This document shows positions 56,039-64,000 of a stretch of 64,000 nucleotides of DNA, one piece after another. The stretch lies in contig NZ_CP054691.1 in assembly GCF_013348785.1 (NCBI RefSeq), positions 558,001 to 622,000 of the forward strand. Reading direction: 5' to 3'. The notes beneath the pieces were generated by a model. That model did not search any database, was not told the origin of the DNA, and saw only the letters and a list, made by a program, of their open reading frames with translations. The stretch comes from Gordonia sp. X0973. GTDB lineage: Bacteria > Actinomycetota > Actinomycetes > Mycobacteriales > Mycobacteriaceae. The position numbers and the translations under genes are program-made. How positions within the stretch are numbered: position 1 is the first letter of the stretch; each line of letters opens with the position of its first letter.

Positions 56039-56608
56039 ATGGCCAACCAGCCGTACGGGTCCAGTGACTTCGACTCTCGCCAGTTCCGCACGGCGATGGG
56101 GCAGTTCTGCACCGGCGTCACCGTGATCACGACGATCGCCGACGAGAAGCCGGTCGGATTCGCCTGCCAGTCCTTTGCCGCGCTGTCACTCGATCCGCCG
56201 TTGGTGTTGTTCTGCCCGATGAAGACCTCGCGCAGCTGGCCGGTGATCGAGCAGGCGGGGAAGTTCGTCGTCAACGTGCTCGCGCACCGACAGCAGGAGG
56301 TCAGCGCGACCTTCGGCGCACCCGGCGACGACAAGTTCCGCACCGTTCCGTGGGACGCCTCGCCGCAGGGTTTGCCGGTGATCCGGCACAGTCTGACCTG
56401 GGTGGAGTGCGAGATCGACCGGGTCGTCGACGGCGGCGACCACCACATCGTGATCGGCCGGGCGACGACACTGGGCGAGGTGCTGCAGGACAAGCCGCTG
56501 CTGTTCTACCGCGGCGGCTACCTCTCCACCGAGCACCCGCGCGTCACACCGGCGCAGGAAGCGCTCGACGACTTCCTCACCTGGACCGGAGGAGATACAT
56601 GGCTGTGA
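56039..56608 (+). CDS. hsaB: Flavin reductase HsaB of the 3-HSA hydroxylase
   Basis: A 189-residue flavin reductase of the FRP/HpaC type. It delivers reduced FMN to HsaA. Signatures are FCTGVTVITTIADEKPVGFACQSFAALSLDPPLVLF near 22-57 and the later GDHHIVIGRATTLGEV with FYRGGYLS. It is separated from hsaC by 7 bp. The next gene starts inside its end (10-bp overlap), so all are on one transcript. Confidence 0.93.
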   Translation: MANQPYGSSDFDSRQFRTAMGQFCTGVTVITTIADEKPVGFACQSFAALSLDPPLVLFCPMKTSRSWPVIEQAGKFVVNVLAHRQQEVSATFGAPGDDKFRTVPWDASPQGLPVIRHSLTWVECEIDRVVDGGDHHIVIGRATTLGEVLQDKPLLFYRGGYLSTEHPRVTPAQEALDDFLTWTGGDTWL

Positions 56609-57846
56609 CCGACGAGCCGTCGGTGGTATCGGCGGGACACACGACGGAGCACGTCAGCCCGTCGCAGGAGCTTGCGACCGCACCCTTCAGCGCGGCGATC
56701 GCCGATGCCGAGAGGCTGATCGCGGGCGCCGAGTTCGCGGAGACCGATGCCGATCTGGCCGAGGGGTACGACTACCTGGCCGGGTCGATCTCGGCGATCC
56801 TGCAGCTCGTCCGTGCGCACAACAAGGCGCACCCGTACTTCGTCACGTCGACGGGGCCGTACTCGAAGATGGGTTTGGACAACCCGGACACGATCTACTA
56901 TCACGCCGTCGTCGAGCCGGAGGCAACCTACGTGGTGCGCGGGAAACGCGGCAGCACAACGGATCTGAGTTTCCAGGTGCTGTGCGGGGAGTACAACGCC
57001 GAGTCGGTGCCCGGTGGCGACGACGCCTTCGACGACCGCCGGCTGGCCATCGCCGAGGACGGGACGTTCGAGCTGACCTTCGGGCCGTCGGCCGACGAAA
57101 GGGCGGGGGATCCGTCGTATTTCGTCCTGCCCGACGGTGCGACGACGTTGGCGGTGCGCGAGGTGTACTCCGCGTGGGACACCGAGGAGCGCGGTCGCGT
57201 CGACATCGAGCGGATCGACACCGTCGGGACAGCACCGGAGGAGCCGAGTCTCGAGCGCATGAAGCGCCGCTACTCGACGGCGGCCAAGATGCTGACCTCG
57301 CGCATCAACACGTGGTTCAACTTCCCGAAGTGGTTCTACCTCGACGAGCCGGTGAACACCTTCACCGCGCCGCGGCAGACGCCGGGCGGCCTGGCGACGC
57401 AGTTCTCGTCGGTGGGGCATTTCGACCTGCCCGCCGACAAGGCGATGATCGTCACCGTGCCGCGCAGCGCAGCCCCCTACCAGGGCTTTCAGCTCGGTAG
57501 CCTCTGGTACATCTCGCTGGACTACGTCAACCGCCAGACCAGCCTCAACTCCGCGCAGGCCCAGACCGATTCCGACGGGATGATCCGCATGGTGATCTCC
57601 GCCCGCGACCCGCACGTCGCGAACTGGGTCGAGACGACCGGGCGTCGACGCGGAATCCTGCAATTCCGCTGGCAGCGCACCGACGCGCCGATCGGACCGG
57701 AACTCGGCCCGGTCGCGGAGGTCGTCGACTTCGACGACGTGCCGTCGAAACTGCCCTATTACCAACAGAACGTGATCGACGAACAGGGTTGGGCGGCTCG
57801 CATCGCGGCCCGTCAGCGTGCGTTCGGCAGGAGGATGCTCGGGTGA
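56599..57846 (+). CDS. DUF1214-like protein of the hsa operon, unknown role
   Basis: A 415-residue protein, not recognised as an enzyme. The first 100 residues are helical (LAEGYDYLAGSISAILQLVRAHNKAHPYF), the rest beta-rich, with RINTWFNFPKWFYLDEPVN, PADKAMIVTVPRSAAPYQGFQLGSLWYISLDYVNRQTSLN and GRRRGILQFRWQR. This C-terminal part resembles DUF1214, which is found in other steroid and xenobiotic regulons. The ATG has CCGGAGGAG upstream and overlaps hsaB by 10 bp. Cytosolic, no signal. Role in steroid degradation is inferred from the operon only. Confidence 0.65.
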   Translation: MAVTDEPSVVSAGHTTEHVSPSQELATAPFSAAIADAERLIAGAEFAETDADLAEGYDYLAGSISAILQLVRAHNKAHPYFVTSTGPYSKMGLDNPDTIYYHAVVEPEATYVVRGKRGSTTDLSFQVLCGEYNAESVPGGDDAFDDRRLAIAEDGTFELTFGPSADERAGDPSYFVLPDGATTLAVREVYSAWDTEERGRVDIERIDTVGTAPEEPSLERMKRRYSTAAKMLTSRINTWFNFPKWFYLDEPVNTFTAPRQTPGGLATQFSSVGHFDLPADKAMIVTVPRSAAPYQGFQLGSLWYISLDYVNRQTSLNSAQAQTDSDGMIRMVISARDPHVANWVETTGRRRGILQFRWQRTDAPIGPELGPVAEVVDFDDVPSKLPYYQQNVIDEQGWAARIAARQRAFGRRMLG

Positions 57847-58646
57847 CGAAATCGACTGGCCCCGGTGCCGGGTTGCTCGACGGCAAGACGGTCGTCGTCT
57901 CCGGGGTGGGCCCCGGACTCGGCAAGGCGTTGTGCCTGCAGGCGGCGGCGCAGGGGGCGAATGTCGTCCTCGCCGCGCGCACCGAATCGCGGTTGACGCA
58001 GATCCGCGACGAGATCGTCGCCGCCGGCGGTACCGCACTCGTGGTGCCGACCGACATCACCGTCGACGAGCAGGTCGATGCGCTCGTGGCCGCCGCGGTC
58101 GCCGAGTACGGCACGGTGGACGTGCTGATCAACAACGCCTTCGCGATGCCGTCGATGAAACCCTTGGCGCGCACCGACTTCGAGCAGATCGCCTCGAGCG
58201 TTGACCTCACCGTGCTCGGCACCCTGCGCGTCATCAAGGCGTTCACCGAGGCGCTCACCGCGTCGAAGGGCGCGATCGTCAACATCAACTCGATGGTGAT
58301 CCGCCACTCCGAGCCGCGTTACGGCAGCTACAAGCTGACCAAGTCGGCGCTGCTTGCCATGTCGCAGACCCTGGCAACGGAGTTGGGGGACAAGGGGATT
58401 AGGGTCAACAGCGTCGCCCCCGGCTACATCTGGGACGACCAGCTCAAGTGGTATTTCGGCGAGGTCGCCAAGAAGTACGGGATCACCCCGGAGCAGGTCT
58501 ACGAGCAGACCGCGTCGAAGAGCGATCTGAAGCGCCTTCCCGAGCCGGATGAGATCGCCCGTGCCGCACTGTTCCTCGCGTCGGATATGGCCAGCGCCAT
58601 CACCGGGCACACCCTCGACGTGAACTGCGGGGAATACCATGACTGA
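57843..58646 (+). CDS. Short-chain dehydrogenase/reductase of the steroid cluster
   Basis: A 267-residue classical SDR that would oxidise or reduce a steroid or CoA-ester hydroxyl. The cofactor motif is VVSGVGPGLGKAL near 17; the catalytic Ser lies in NINSM and the Tyr-Lys in RYGSYKLTKSA near 160. Its coenzyme loop (GPGLG) suggests NAD(P). GTG 57843 with AGGAGG upstream overlaps the previous stop as GTGA, so the gene is in the hsa transcript. It could correspond to a KstR-regulon SDR of mycobacteria. The substrate is unknown. Confidence 0.8.
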   Translation: MTKSTGPGAGLLDGKTVVVSGVGPGLGKALCLQAAAQGANVVLAARTESRLTQIRDEIVAAGGTALVVPTDITVDEQVDALVAAAVAEYGTVDVLINNAFAMPSMKPLARTDFEQIASSVDLTVLGTLRVIKAFTEALTASKGAIVNINSMVIRHSEPRYGSYKLTKSALLAMSQTLATELGDKGIRVNSVAPGYIWDDQLKWYFGEVAKKYGITPEQVYEQTASKSDLKRLPEPDEIARAALFLASDMASAITGHTLDVNCGEYHD

Positions 58647-58650
58647 CTCC

Positions 58651-58704
58651 CGAGTGGGCACCTCAACCCCGCCGAGTGGGCAGTCGATCACTGTCGAGTG
58701 GGCA
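58651..58704. repeat. Two-plus 22-bp direct repeats before the sulfotransferase gene
   Basis: Two 22-bp units (58657-58678 and 58679-58700), each GGCA...CGAGTG, with part units at both ends. The first unit is the reverse complement of unit 4 at 59970-59991 with one mismatch, so this array faces the five-unit array downstream of the gene. Confidence 0.8.
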
Positions 58705-58711
58705 GCACATC

Positions 58712-59857
58712 ATGACTGAGGCAGCGACGCAGACCAACGTCGGCACCGTCGACGATCTTCACGAATCGGCTACGCGCGCAACCGGACTCACTGATTTCGG
58801 TACCGACGACGGGTATCGCGAAGCCATGCGGGTCTTGCTGGATTCGTACCGAAACGAGGCCGGCCTCACGCCGCTCGGCTCCAAGATGTTCCGCTTCTTC
58901 CTCAAAGGGGCGCTGGTCGCCCGGCTGTTGTCTGAGGCATCGTGGAAGAACAACCCGGGCTATGCCGACGTCGAGATCACCCGCCCGATCTTCGTCACGG
59001 GCCTACCGCGCACCGGGACGACCGCGCTGCACCGGCTACTCTCTGCCGACCCGGCGCACCAGGGGCTCGAGATGTGGCTGGCCGAATTCCCGCAGCCGCG
59101 CCCGCCGCGCGAGACGTGGGCCGACAACCCGGTCTACCAGCAGATCGATGCCGGTCTGGCCAAGCACCACGTCGAGAACCCCGAGTTCATGGGTCTGCAC
59201 TACATGGATGCGGCCGAGGTCGAGGAGTGCTGGCAACTGCTGCGGCAGGACGTCATGTCGATCTCCTACGAGTCGTTGGCGCACGTGCCGAGCTACTCGT
59301 CGTGGCTGGCGAATCAGGACTGGACGCCCGCCTACCGGCGGCACCGGCGCAATCTGCAGTTGATCGGCAGCACCTCGCCGGAGCGACGGTGGGTGCTGAA
59401 GAACCCGAGCCACCTGTTCGCCCTCGACGCGCTGATGGCCGCCTACCCCGATGCGTTGGTCGTGCAGACCCATCGAGCGCCGGAGACGATCATCGCCTCG
59501 ATGTGCAGCCTGGCAGAACACGCGACGCCGGGATGGTCGACGACCTTCGTCGGCGACACCATCGGTCGCGACCAGCTGGAGCTGTGGTCGCGCGGGCTGC
59601 GCGATTTCACCCAGGCGCGCAAGCGCTACGACCCGGCGCAATTCGTCGACGTCGATTTCGCCGAGCTGCGCAACGATCCGCTGGGCACCGTCGATCGCGT
59701 GTATGCGGCCTTGGGTACCGAGCCGTCGGAGCAGGCCCGGGCCGCGATGGTCGCGCTCGACGAGGAGAGCCAGTCCGGGGATCGGAAGCCGCAGCACCGC
59801 TACGACCTCGCCGATTACGGGCTGACGGTCGAGCAGGTACGCGAAGCCTTCGCCTGA
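58712..59857 (+). CDS. Sulfotransferase-family protein of the steroid cluster (Rv3529c-like)
   Basis: A 381-residue PAPS-dependent-type sulfotransferase. The 5'-phosphosulfate loop is FVTGLPRTGTTALHRLLSADP near 95 and the 3'-phosphate region is WVLKNPSHLFALDALMAAYPDALVVQTHRAPE near 225-256. Close relatives are steroid-cluster sulfotransferases such as Rv3529c in M. tuberculosis. ATG 58712 is after an upstream run of repeats; a GTG or ATG further up at 58676 is in the repeats. The acceptor is unknown. The gene is flanked by inversely oriented 22-bp repeats. Confidence 0.78.
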   Translation: MTEAATQTNVGTVDDLHESATRATGLTDFGTDDGYREAMRVLLDSYRNEAGLTPLGSKMFRFFLKGALVARLLSEASWKNNPGYADVEITRPIFVTGLPRTGTTALHRLLSADPAHQGLEMWLAEFPQPRPPRETWADNPVYQQIDAGLAKHHVENPEFMGLHYMDAAEVEECWQLLRQDVMSISYESLAHVPSYSSWLANQDWTPAYRRHRRNLQLIGSTSPERRWVLKNPSHLFALDALMAAYPDALVVQTHRAPETIIASMCSLAEHATPGWSTTFVGDTIGRDQLELWSRGLRDFTQARKRYDPAQFVDVDFAELRNDPLGTVDRVYAALGTEPSEQARAAMVALDEESQSGDRKPQHRYDLADYGLTVEQVREAFA

Positions 59858-59867
59858 CGCCGAGCGC

Positions 59868-60057
59868 GGTCTCGATACGCCACCTCGGCTGGCGCCTCGG
59901 CGGCACTCGACGTACTTGGGGTGCCCACTCGACGCACTTGGGGTGCCCACTCGACGTACTTGGGGTGCCCACTCGGCAGGGTTGAGGTGCCCACTCGGCG
60001 GGATCAGGGTGCCCAGGTCTCGATACAACCGCTCCTTCCTCGCGGTCACTCGACCCG
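59868..60057. repeat. Five 22-bp tandem repeats between two dispersed-repeat copies
   Basis: A GGTCTCGATACG copy begins at 59868; then five head-to-tail 22-bp units (59904-60013), each CACTCG...GGTGCC, with variable centres; then a second GGTCTCGATAC copy (60016-60057) that ends at the fadE33-like stop. No gene lies in the 188 bp between the sulfotransferase and fadE33-like stops, which are convergent. Confidence 0.9.
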
Positions 60058-61125
60058 GCGCCCGGCGAGGACGTCGACCGGCTGACCGAAGAACTGCGCC
60101 GAGGAATGTGCGCGCTTGAAGTACAGCTGGATGTCGTGCTCCCAGGTGATGCCGATACCGCCGTGGAGTTGGATCGCCTCGGCGGTGACGCGGTTGAAGG
60201 CCTCGGAGCAGTAGACATGTGCGGCCGCCGCCAGTTCGGCGCCGTCCGACGTGCCGACCGCGTCTACCGCGGCATAGGCGATGGAGCGGGCCGTCTCGAC
60301 GTCCGCGTACATGTCGGCCATCCGGTGCTTGAGCGCCTGGAAGGAGCCGATCGCCCTGCCGAACTGCTCGCGGTCCTTGGTGTAGTCGACGGTCATCCGC
60401 AGCGCTGCGCCCGCTGCGCCCACCTGCTCGACGGCGAGCATCGACCACGCGAGGTCGCGCACCCGCGGCAGCAGATCGTCGGGTGCGGGTAGAGCCGTGG
60501 CGGATACATCGGTGAACGACACCTGCGAGAGCGGACGCGTCGGGTCCATCGTCGCGACCGACCGGATCTCGACGCCGGGAGCCGTCGCCTCGACCGTGTG
60601 CAGGGTGATGTGACTGCCGCCGCCCGCCAGGACGACGAGATCGGTGACCGTCTCGGCGTCGGACACATAGTGCGCGGTGCCATTGAGGATTCCGCCGTCG
60701 GCGTTGATTCCCGTTGTTTCCCAACCTGATTCACCGGCCACACACAGGGTTGCGACCCGCTCGCCGGCGGCCAGGCCCTCGACGAGTTCGGGTGCGGCAT
60801 CCGCGGCCAGCAACGTCCCCGTCGCCAGCACCGCAGATGAGAAGAGTGGAACCGGTGACAGCGCGCCGCCCGTCTCCTCGATCACGGCGGCGAGCGCCGA
60901 CCACCCGCCGCCGACGCCGCCGCGATTGTCGGGCACGGCCAACGCCGGTGCGCCGATCTCGACGAGTCCGGTCCAGAGCTGGGCATCGGTGCGCGTCGGC
61001 GAGGCGATCGCCGTGCGGACGGCCGCACTGCCGCCGCGCCGGGCGATCAGGTCGCGAACCGAATCCCGAAGGGCGGCAAGATCATCGGCCGAGATCGCCG
61101 TCTCGTCGGTGGCGTTGCCGGTCAT
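60046..61125 (-). CDS. FadE33-like acyl-CoA dehydrogenase
   Basis: A 359-residue acyl-CoA dehydrogenase. It has YTKDREQFGRAIGSFQALKHRMADMYAD near 235-262, which precedes helix-rich GGIGITWEHDIQLYFKRAH near the end. The catalytic-base position is not in the usual place for stand-alone enzymes, as in the FadE32/FadE33 subunits of heterotetramers. Its order behind fadE31- and fadE32-like genes matches Rv3562-Rv3564 of M. tuberculosis, a set involved in degradation of rings C and D (HIP-CoA). ATG 61125 overlaps the previous stop by 4 bp (ATGA). Confidence 0.75.
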   Translation of the reverse strand: MTGNATDETAISADDLAALRDSVRDLIARRGGSAAVRTAIASPTRTDAQLWTGLVEIGAPALAVPDNRGGVGGGWSALAAVIEETGGALSPVPLFSSAVLATGTLLAADAAPELVEGLAAGERVATLCVAGESGWETTGINADGGILNGTAHYVSDAETVTDLVVLAGGGSHITLHTVEATAPGVEIRSVATMDPTRPLSQVSFTDVSATALPAPDDLLPRVRDLAWSMLAVEQVGAAGAALRMTVDYTKDREQFGRAIGSFQALKHRMADMYADVETARSIAYAAVDAVGTSDGAELAAAAHVYCSEAFNRVTAEAIQLHGGIGITWEHDIQLYFKRAHSSAQFFGQPVDVLAGRRVE

Positions 61126-62093
61126 CGCAGGGTCTCCAGGATCCGCTGCCGATGCGCGGCGGCGGTACCCCACGCGCTCTGCAGCGCCTGGACCTTGGTC
61201 AGGAACACCGAGAGGTCGTGTTCGGCGGTATAGCCGATGGCACCGAGGACCTGCAGCGACTTGCGCGCGGCGAGATAGGCCGCGTCGCCGGCGGCGACCT
61301 TCGCGGCCGAGACCTCGCGATGGACGTCGACGTCGTCGGGGACTCGGCCGTCGAGGGCCAGCGCCGCGCCGTGGACCAGCGGGCGGGCCATCTCCAACGC
61401 GATCACCACGTCGGCGAGATGGTGCTTGACTGCCTGGAACGACCCGATCGGCCGGCCGAACTGCTGGCGCGCTTTCGCATACTCGCTCGCGAGATCCAGC
61501 ATCGCCGTGCCGAGGCCCAGAAGCTGCGCCGCCGTGGCCAGGGCGCCGTAGTCGAGCACCTCGTCGGCGTCGACGCCGCTGCCCAGCTCGTCGTCGGCGA
61601 CGAGGCGCGCGACGGTGCGCGACGGATCCACGGTGGCGATCGGTTCGTCGGCGGTAGCGGTGCTGAGCCGCCCGTCGACGAGCACATGGGCGGTGGCCCC
61701 GACGGTGTCGGCGGCCCGCGGCTGCCACGGCGGCACCGCGATGGTGGCGGGTTCGCCGGAGGCCACCGCGCCGAGTTCGGTTTCGCGCCCGGCGGAGCGC
61801 AGCGCGACCGGGACGGCGGCCAGCGTCTCCGCGACGGGCCCGGGAACCGCATGACGGCCGAGGGCTTCAGCGGCGACGACCATCTCGATAGCGCCCGCAC
61901 CGGAACCGCCGTGTGCCTCGTCGACGAGGAGACCGGGGATGCCGAGCTCTGCCAGACCCGCCCACAGTGTGAATCCGGGTTCGGAGTCCCCATCCGCCCA
62001 GGCGCGATTGGTCGCGACCGAGTCGCCGCGCTTACACAGGCCGTCGATGGCGTCGGCGAGACCGGCGTGCTCGTCGTCGAGAAGGAACTCCAT
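61122..62093 (-). CDS. FadE32-like acyl-CoA dehydrogenase
   Basis: A 323-residue acyl-CoA dehydrogenase subunit. KARQQFGRPIGSFQAVKHHLADVVIALEMARPLVH and GAIGYTAEHDLSVFLTKVQAL are the FAD and interface helices; the region before is shorter than in normal acyl-CoA dehydrogenases. It is 4 bp overlapped with the fadE33-like gene and starts 1 bp after the fadE31-like gene, so all three are one operon. FadE31, FadE32 and FadE33 proteins pair with each other or with FadE30. ATG 62093 was chosen. Confidence 0.75.
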   Translation of the reverse strand: MEFLLDDEHAGLADAIDGLCKRGDSVATNRAWADGDSEPGFTLWAGLAELGIPGLLVDEAHGGSGAGAIEMVVAAEALGRHAVPGPVAETLAAVPVALRSAGRETELGAVASGEPATIAVPPWQPRAADTVGATAHVLVDGRLSTATADEPIATVDPSRTVARLVADDELGSGVDADEVLDYGALATAAQLLGLGTAMLDLASEYAKARQQFGRPIGSFQAVKHHLADVVIALEMARPLVHGAALALDGRVPDDVDVHREVSAAKVAAGDAAYLAARKSLQVLGAIGYTAEHDLSVFLTKVQALQSAWGTAAAHRQRILETLR

Positions 62094-62094
62094 A

Positions 62095-63261
62095 TCAGCG
62101 ATCCCCTCGGGGCAGGCCGAGCAGCCGCTCGGCGATGACGTTGCGCTGGATCTCGTTGGTGCCCGCGTAGATCGGGCCGGACAACGAGAAGAGGTAGCCG
62201 CCGGTCCACCCGTCGACCAGCTCCGCGTCGGCGCCCTGCAAGGCCAGCGCGGTCTCGTGCGTCGCGATGTCCCACTGCGACCAGAAGACCTTGTTGATAG
62301 ACGACTCCATGCCGAGCTGTCCCCCGGCGGCCAGGCGGCTGACCGTCGCATAGGTGGACAACTCGTAGGCGCGGGCGCCGATCCACGCGTCGACGACGCC
62401 CTGATCGGTCGACGCGGTGGTGGGCACGTCGTCGTGAGTCTCGCGCCAGAGTCGTATCAGGCGATCCGTGGTGGCGAGGAACCGGCCGGGGGAGCGCAGC
62501 GAGAGGCCGCGCTCGTTGGCGGCGGTGCTCATGGCGACTTTCCAGCCGTTGTTGACCTCACCGATGACGCCCGACTCGGCGGGGTTGGCCGGGTCGTCGG
62601 GGACGAACACGTCCTCCAGGAAGAGTTCGGCGAAGCCGGGCTCGCCGTCGAGCTGGGCGATCGGGCGCACGGTGACGCCGGGGCTGCGCAGGTCGAACAT
62701 GAAGTAGGTCAGGCCCTTGTGGCGCTGCGCCTCCTTGTCCGAGCGGAACAACCCGAAGCCCCAGTCGGCGAAACTCGAGCGCGAACTCCAGGTCTTCTGC
62801 CCGTTCAGCAGCCAGCCGCCCTCGGTGCGTGTGGCGGTCGAGCGCAGCGAGGCGAGGTCGCTGCCGGCCTCCGGCTCGCTCCAGGCCTGGCCCCAGATGT
62901 CGTCGGCGCGTGCCATACGCGGCATGATCCGGTCCAGCTGCTCCTTCGACGCGTGCTCGAACAGTGTCGGAGCCAGCAGGAAGATGCCGTTCTGGCTCAC
63001 GCGGCCCGGGGCGCCGGAGCGGTAGTACTCCTCCTCGAAGATCACCCAGTGCAGCAGCGGCACGTCGCGACCGCCGTATTCCTTCGGCCAGCTCACCACC
63101 GACATGGCGTCGGCGGCCATCTCCGCCTCCCACGCCCGGTGCGCCTCGAAGCCCTCGGCGGTGTCCATCGAGGGTAGGGGCTGCGCGGGCACGTGTGCTT
63201 TGAGCCAGGAGCGGACTTCGTCGCGGAACGCGATCGCGTCGTCGTCGAAAAGCAGGTCCAC
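62095..63261 (-). CDS. FadE31-like acyl-CoA dehydrogenase
   Basis: A 388-residue acyl-CoA dehydrogenase. Its N-terminus MDLLFDDDAIAFRDEVRSWL and the VVSWPKEYGGRDVPLLHWVIFEEEYYR segment are close to FadE31. FAD and substrate motifs are WSEPEAGSDLASLRSTATR and KTWSSRSSFADWGFGLF; the end reads GPIYAGTNEIQRNVIAERLLGLPR. The start is GTG 63261, 4 bp after the echA-like gene. It is second in a minus-strand operon with fadE32- and fadE33-like genes and probably acts on a steroid ring CoA ester. Confidence 0.78.
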   Translation of the reverse strand: MDLLFDDDAIAFRDEVRSWLKAHVPAQPLPSMDTAEGFEAHRAWEAEMAADAMSVVSWPKEYGGRDVPLLHWVIFEEEYYRSGAPGRVSQNGIFLLAPTLFEHASKEQLDRIMPRMARADDIWGQAWSEPEAGSDLASLRSTATRTEGGWLLNGQKTWSSRSSFADWGFGLFRSDKEAQRHKGLTYFMFDLRSPGVTVRPIAQLDGEPGFAELFLEDVFVPDDPANPAESGVIGEVNNGWKVAMSTAANERGLSLRSPGRFLATTDRLIRLWRETHDDVPTTASTDQGVVDAWIGARAYELSTYATVSRLAAGGQLGMESSINKVFWSQWDIATHETALALQGADAELVDGWTGGYLFSLSGPIYAGTNEIQRNVIAERLLGLPRGDR

Positions 63262-63265
63262 CGCG

Positions 63266-64000
63266 CTAGGCCTTCTTCTCCGGCGACGTGGCCGCGGAGT
63301 CCGCGGAGGACTTCATGGACTTGGCGTCCATCCCGCCCAACGAGTCTCCGCCGCCCTCGGCGTTGGCGCTGTGCGCGTAGTGGTGCCAGCCGAAGACCGA
63401 GTCCATGGCGTTGCGCATGCCCATCTGGTCCTCGCAGATGTTGACGGCCTTCTTCGAGAGGAACAGTCCCTGCATCGGCATCGCGACGATCTGTTCGGCG
63501 ATCGACGTCACCTTCGCGTCGAGATCCGCGCGCGGTACGACGTGGTTGACCATCCCCCAGTCGAGGGCCTGCGCCGCGGTGAAGCGCTCCCCGGTGAAGA
63601 GGATCTCCTTGGCGCGGCGCGGGCCCAGCACGTAGGCGTGGGCGAAGTATTCGACCCCGGGGATGCCCATGCGGGCGACGGGGTCGGAGAAGAACGCGTC
63701 GTCGGAGGCGACGATGAAGTCGCAGATCCAGGCGAGCATGAGCCCGCCGGCGATGCACGCGCCGTGGACCTGGGCGATCACCGGTTTGGGGATGTCGCGC
63801 CAGCGCCGGCACATCCCGAGGTAGACCTCCGTCTCGCGGGCCAGTCGCTGGTCGGCGCCGGTCCGCTCGGTGTGGTCCCAGTGCAGGGCGGCGACGTTGT
63901 CGTAGTAGGTGTCGAAGTCGCGCTCGGGTGTACCGATGTCGTGGCCGGCGGAGAAGTGCTTGCCGTTGGCCCGTAGCACGATGACCTTGACCGCCGGGTC
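63266..64000 (-). CDS. Enoyl-CoA hydratase (crotonase) family, N-terminus outside the window
   Basis: At least 244 residues are visible, the N-terminal end being cut by the window edge. The crotonase oxyanion loops are KVIVLRANGKHFSAGHDIG and QVHGACIAGGLMLAWICDFIVASDDAFF, followed by AKEILFTGERFTAAQALDWGMVNHVV. The C-terminal MDAKSMKSSADSAATS tail is longer than usual. It precedes the FadE31-like gene by 4 bp, so its product works in the same beta-oxidation branch of steroid rings or side chain. EchA19- or EchA20-like is possible; the data do not decide. Confidence 0.8.
   Translation of the reverse strand, partial: DPAVKVIVLRANGKHFSAGHDIGTPERDFDTYYDNVAALHWDHTERTGADQRLARETEVYLGMCRRWRDIPKPVIAQVHGACIAGGLMLAWICDFIVASDDAFFSDPVARMGIPGVEYFAHAYVLGPRRAKEILFTGERFTAAQALDWGMVNHVVPRADLDAKVTSIAEQIVAMPMQGLFLSKKAVNICEDQMGMRNAMDSVFGWHHYAHSANAEGGGDSLGGMDAKSMKSSADSAATSPEKKA

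Noticed and set aside
59904..60013. A CRISPR-like array of five 22-bp repeats
   Set aside because: Units are head to tail without spacers, centres vary, no cas gene is near, and an inverted set lies before the gene.

Overview
The window reads as chromosomal DNA of a high-GC, mycolic-acid-producing actinobacterium, most likely Gordonia or a near relative. The evidence is an antigen-85-type mycolyltransferase, a fused HadA/HadB-type dehydratase, ClpC with SigH-type promoter spacing, gene order around purC-ptrB-emrB-purS-purQ-M18 aminopeptidase resembling that of Mycobacterium tuberculosis, and a KstR-controlled steroid catabolic regulon. The assignment is inferred from gene content, not from a marker gene.

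Region 1 (1-19.7 kb) is mostly housekeeping: the end of purC, oligopeptidase B, a nitronate-monooxygenase-like protein, a divergent hydrolase/TetR pair, a HadAB-like protein, a MarR-controlled DHA2 efflux pump, glutathione peroxidase, purS-purQ, an M18 aminopeptidase, an AraC regulator, several unassigned proteins, clpC and a mycolyltransferase.

Region 2 (19.7-30.5 kb) is the first steroid block: kstR diverges from fadE34, followed by a KstR-flanked alpha/beta hydrolase and an igr-type operon for the last side-chain cycle (fused FadE28-FadE29, fused ChsH2-ChsH1, Ltp2, a FadD19-like ligase). The ChsH2-ChsH1 fusion carries a dispersed repeat, in inverted pair form, translated in frame as its linker. 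Region 3 (30.5-34.5 kb) holds small proteins, a TetR/MFS pair and a bidirectional terminator. Region 4 (34.6-40.3 kb) is the second steroid block: chsH3/hsd4B and kstD facing hsaE-hsaG-hsaF.

Region 5 (40.35-51.8 kb) interrupts the steroid genes and, from about 41.4 to 46.5 kb, looks richer in A/T than its surroundings. It has an EspC-like small protein and a 770-residue protein with a WXG-type N-terminus, a lipoprotein with a frameshifted paralogue, and an alternating array of two small protein families (A and B). Two neighbouring A copies share one frameshift. An unrelated 348-residue-class protein, a membrane protein, a CtaG-like protein, an NlpC/P60 protein and a secreted nuclease with a SMI1/KNR4 partner follow. 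I read it as an antagonism/immunity island.

Region 6 (52.1-64 kb) is the third steroid block: a Cys-rich small protein coupled to kshA, divergent hsaA-hsaC-hsaB (hsaD, usually between hsaA and hsaC, is replaced by a short dispersed repeat), a DUF1214-like protein, an SDR, a sulfotransferase flanked by oppositely oriented 22-bp repeats, and on the minus strand echA-fadE31-fadE32-fadE33-like genes for later CoA-ester steps. Seven 14-bp KstR-type palindromes tie the three steroid blocks into one regulon. No tRNA, rRNA, CRISPR array or intact insertion sequence was seen.
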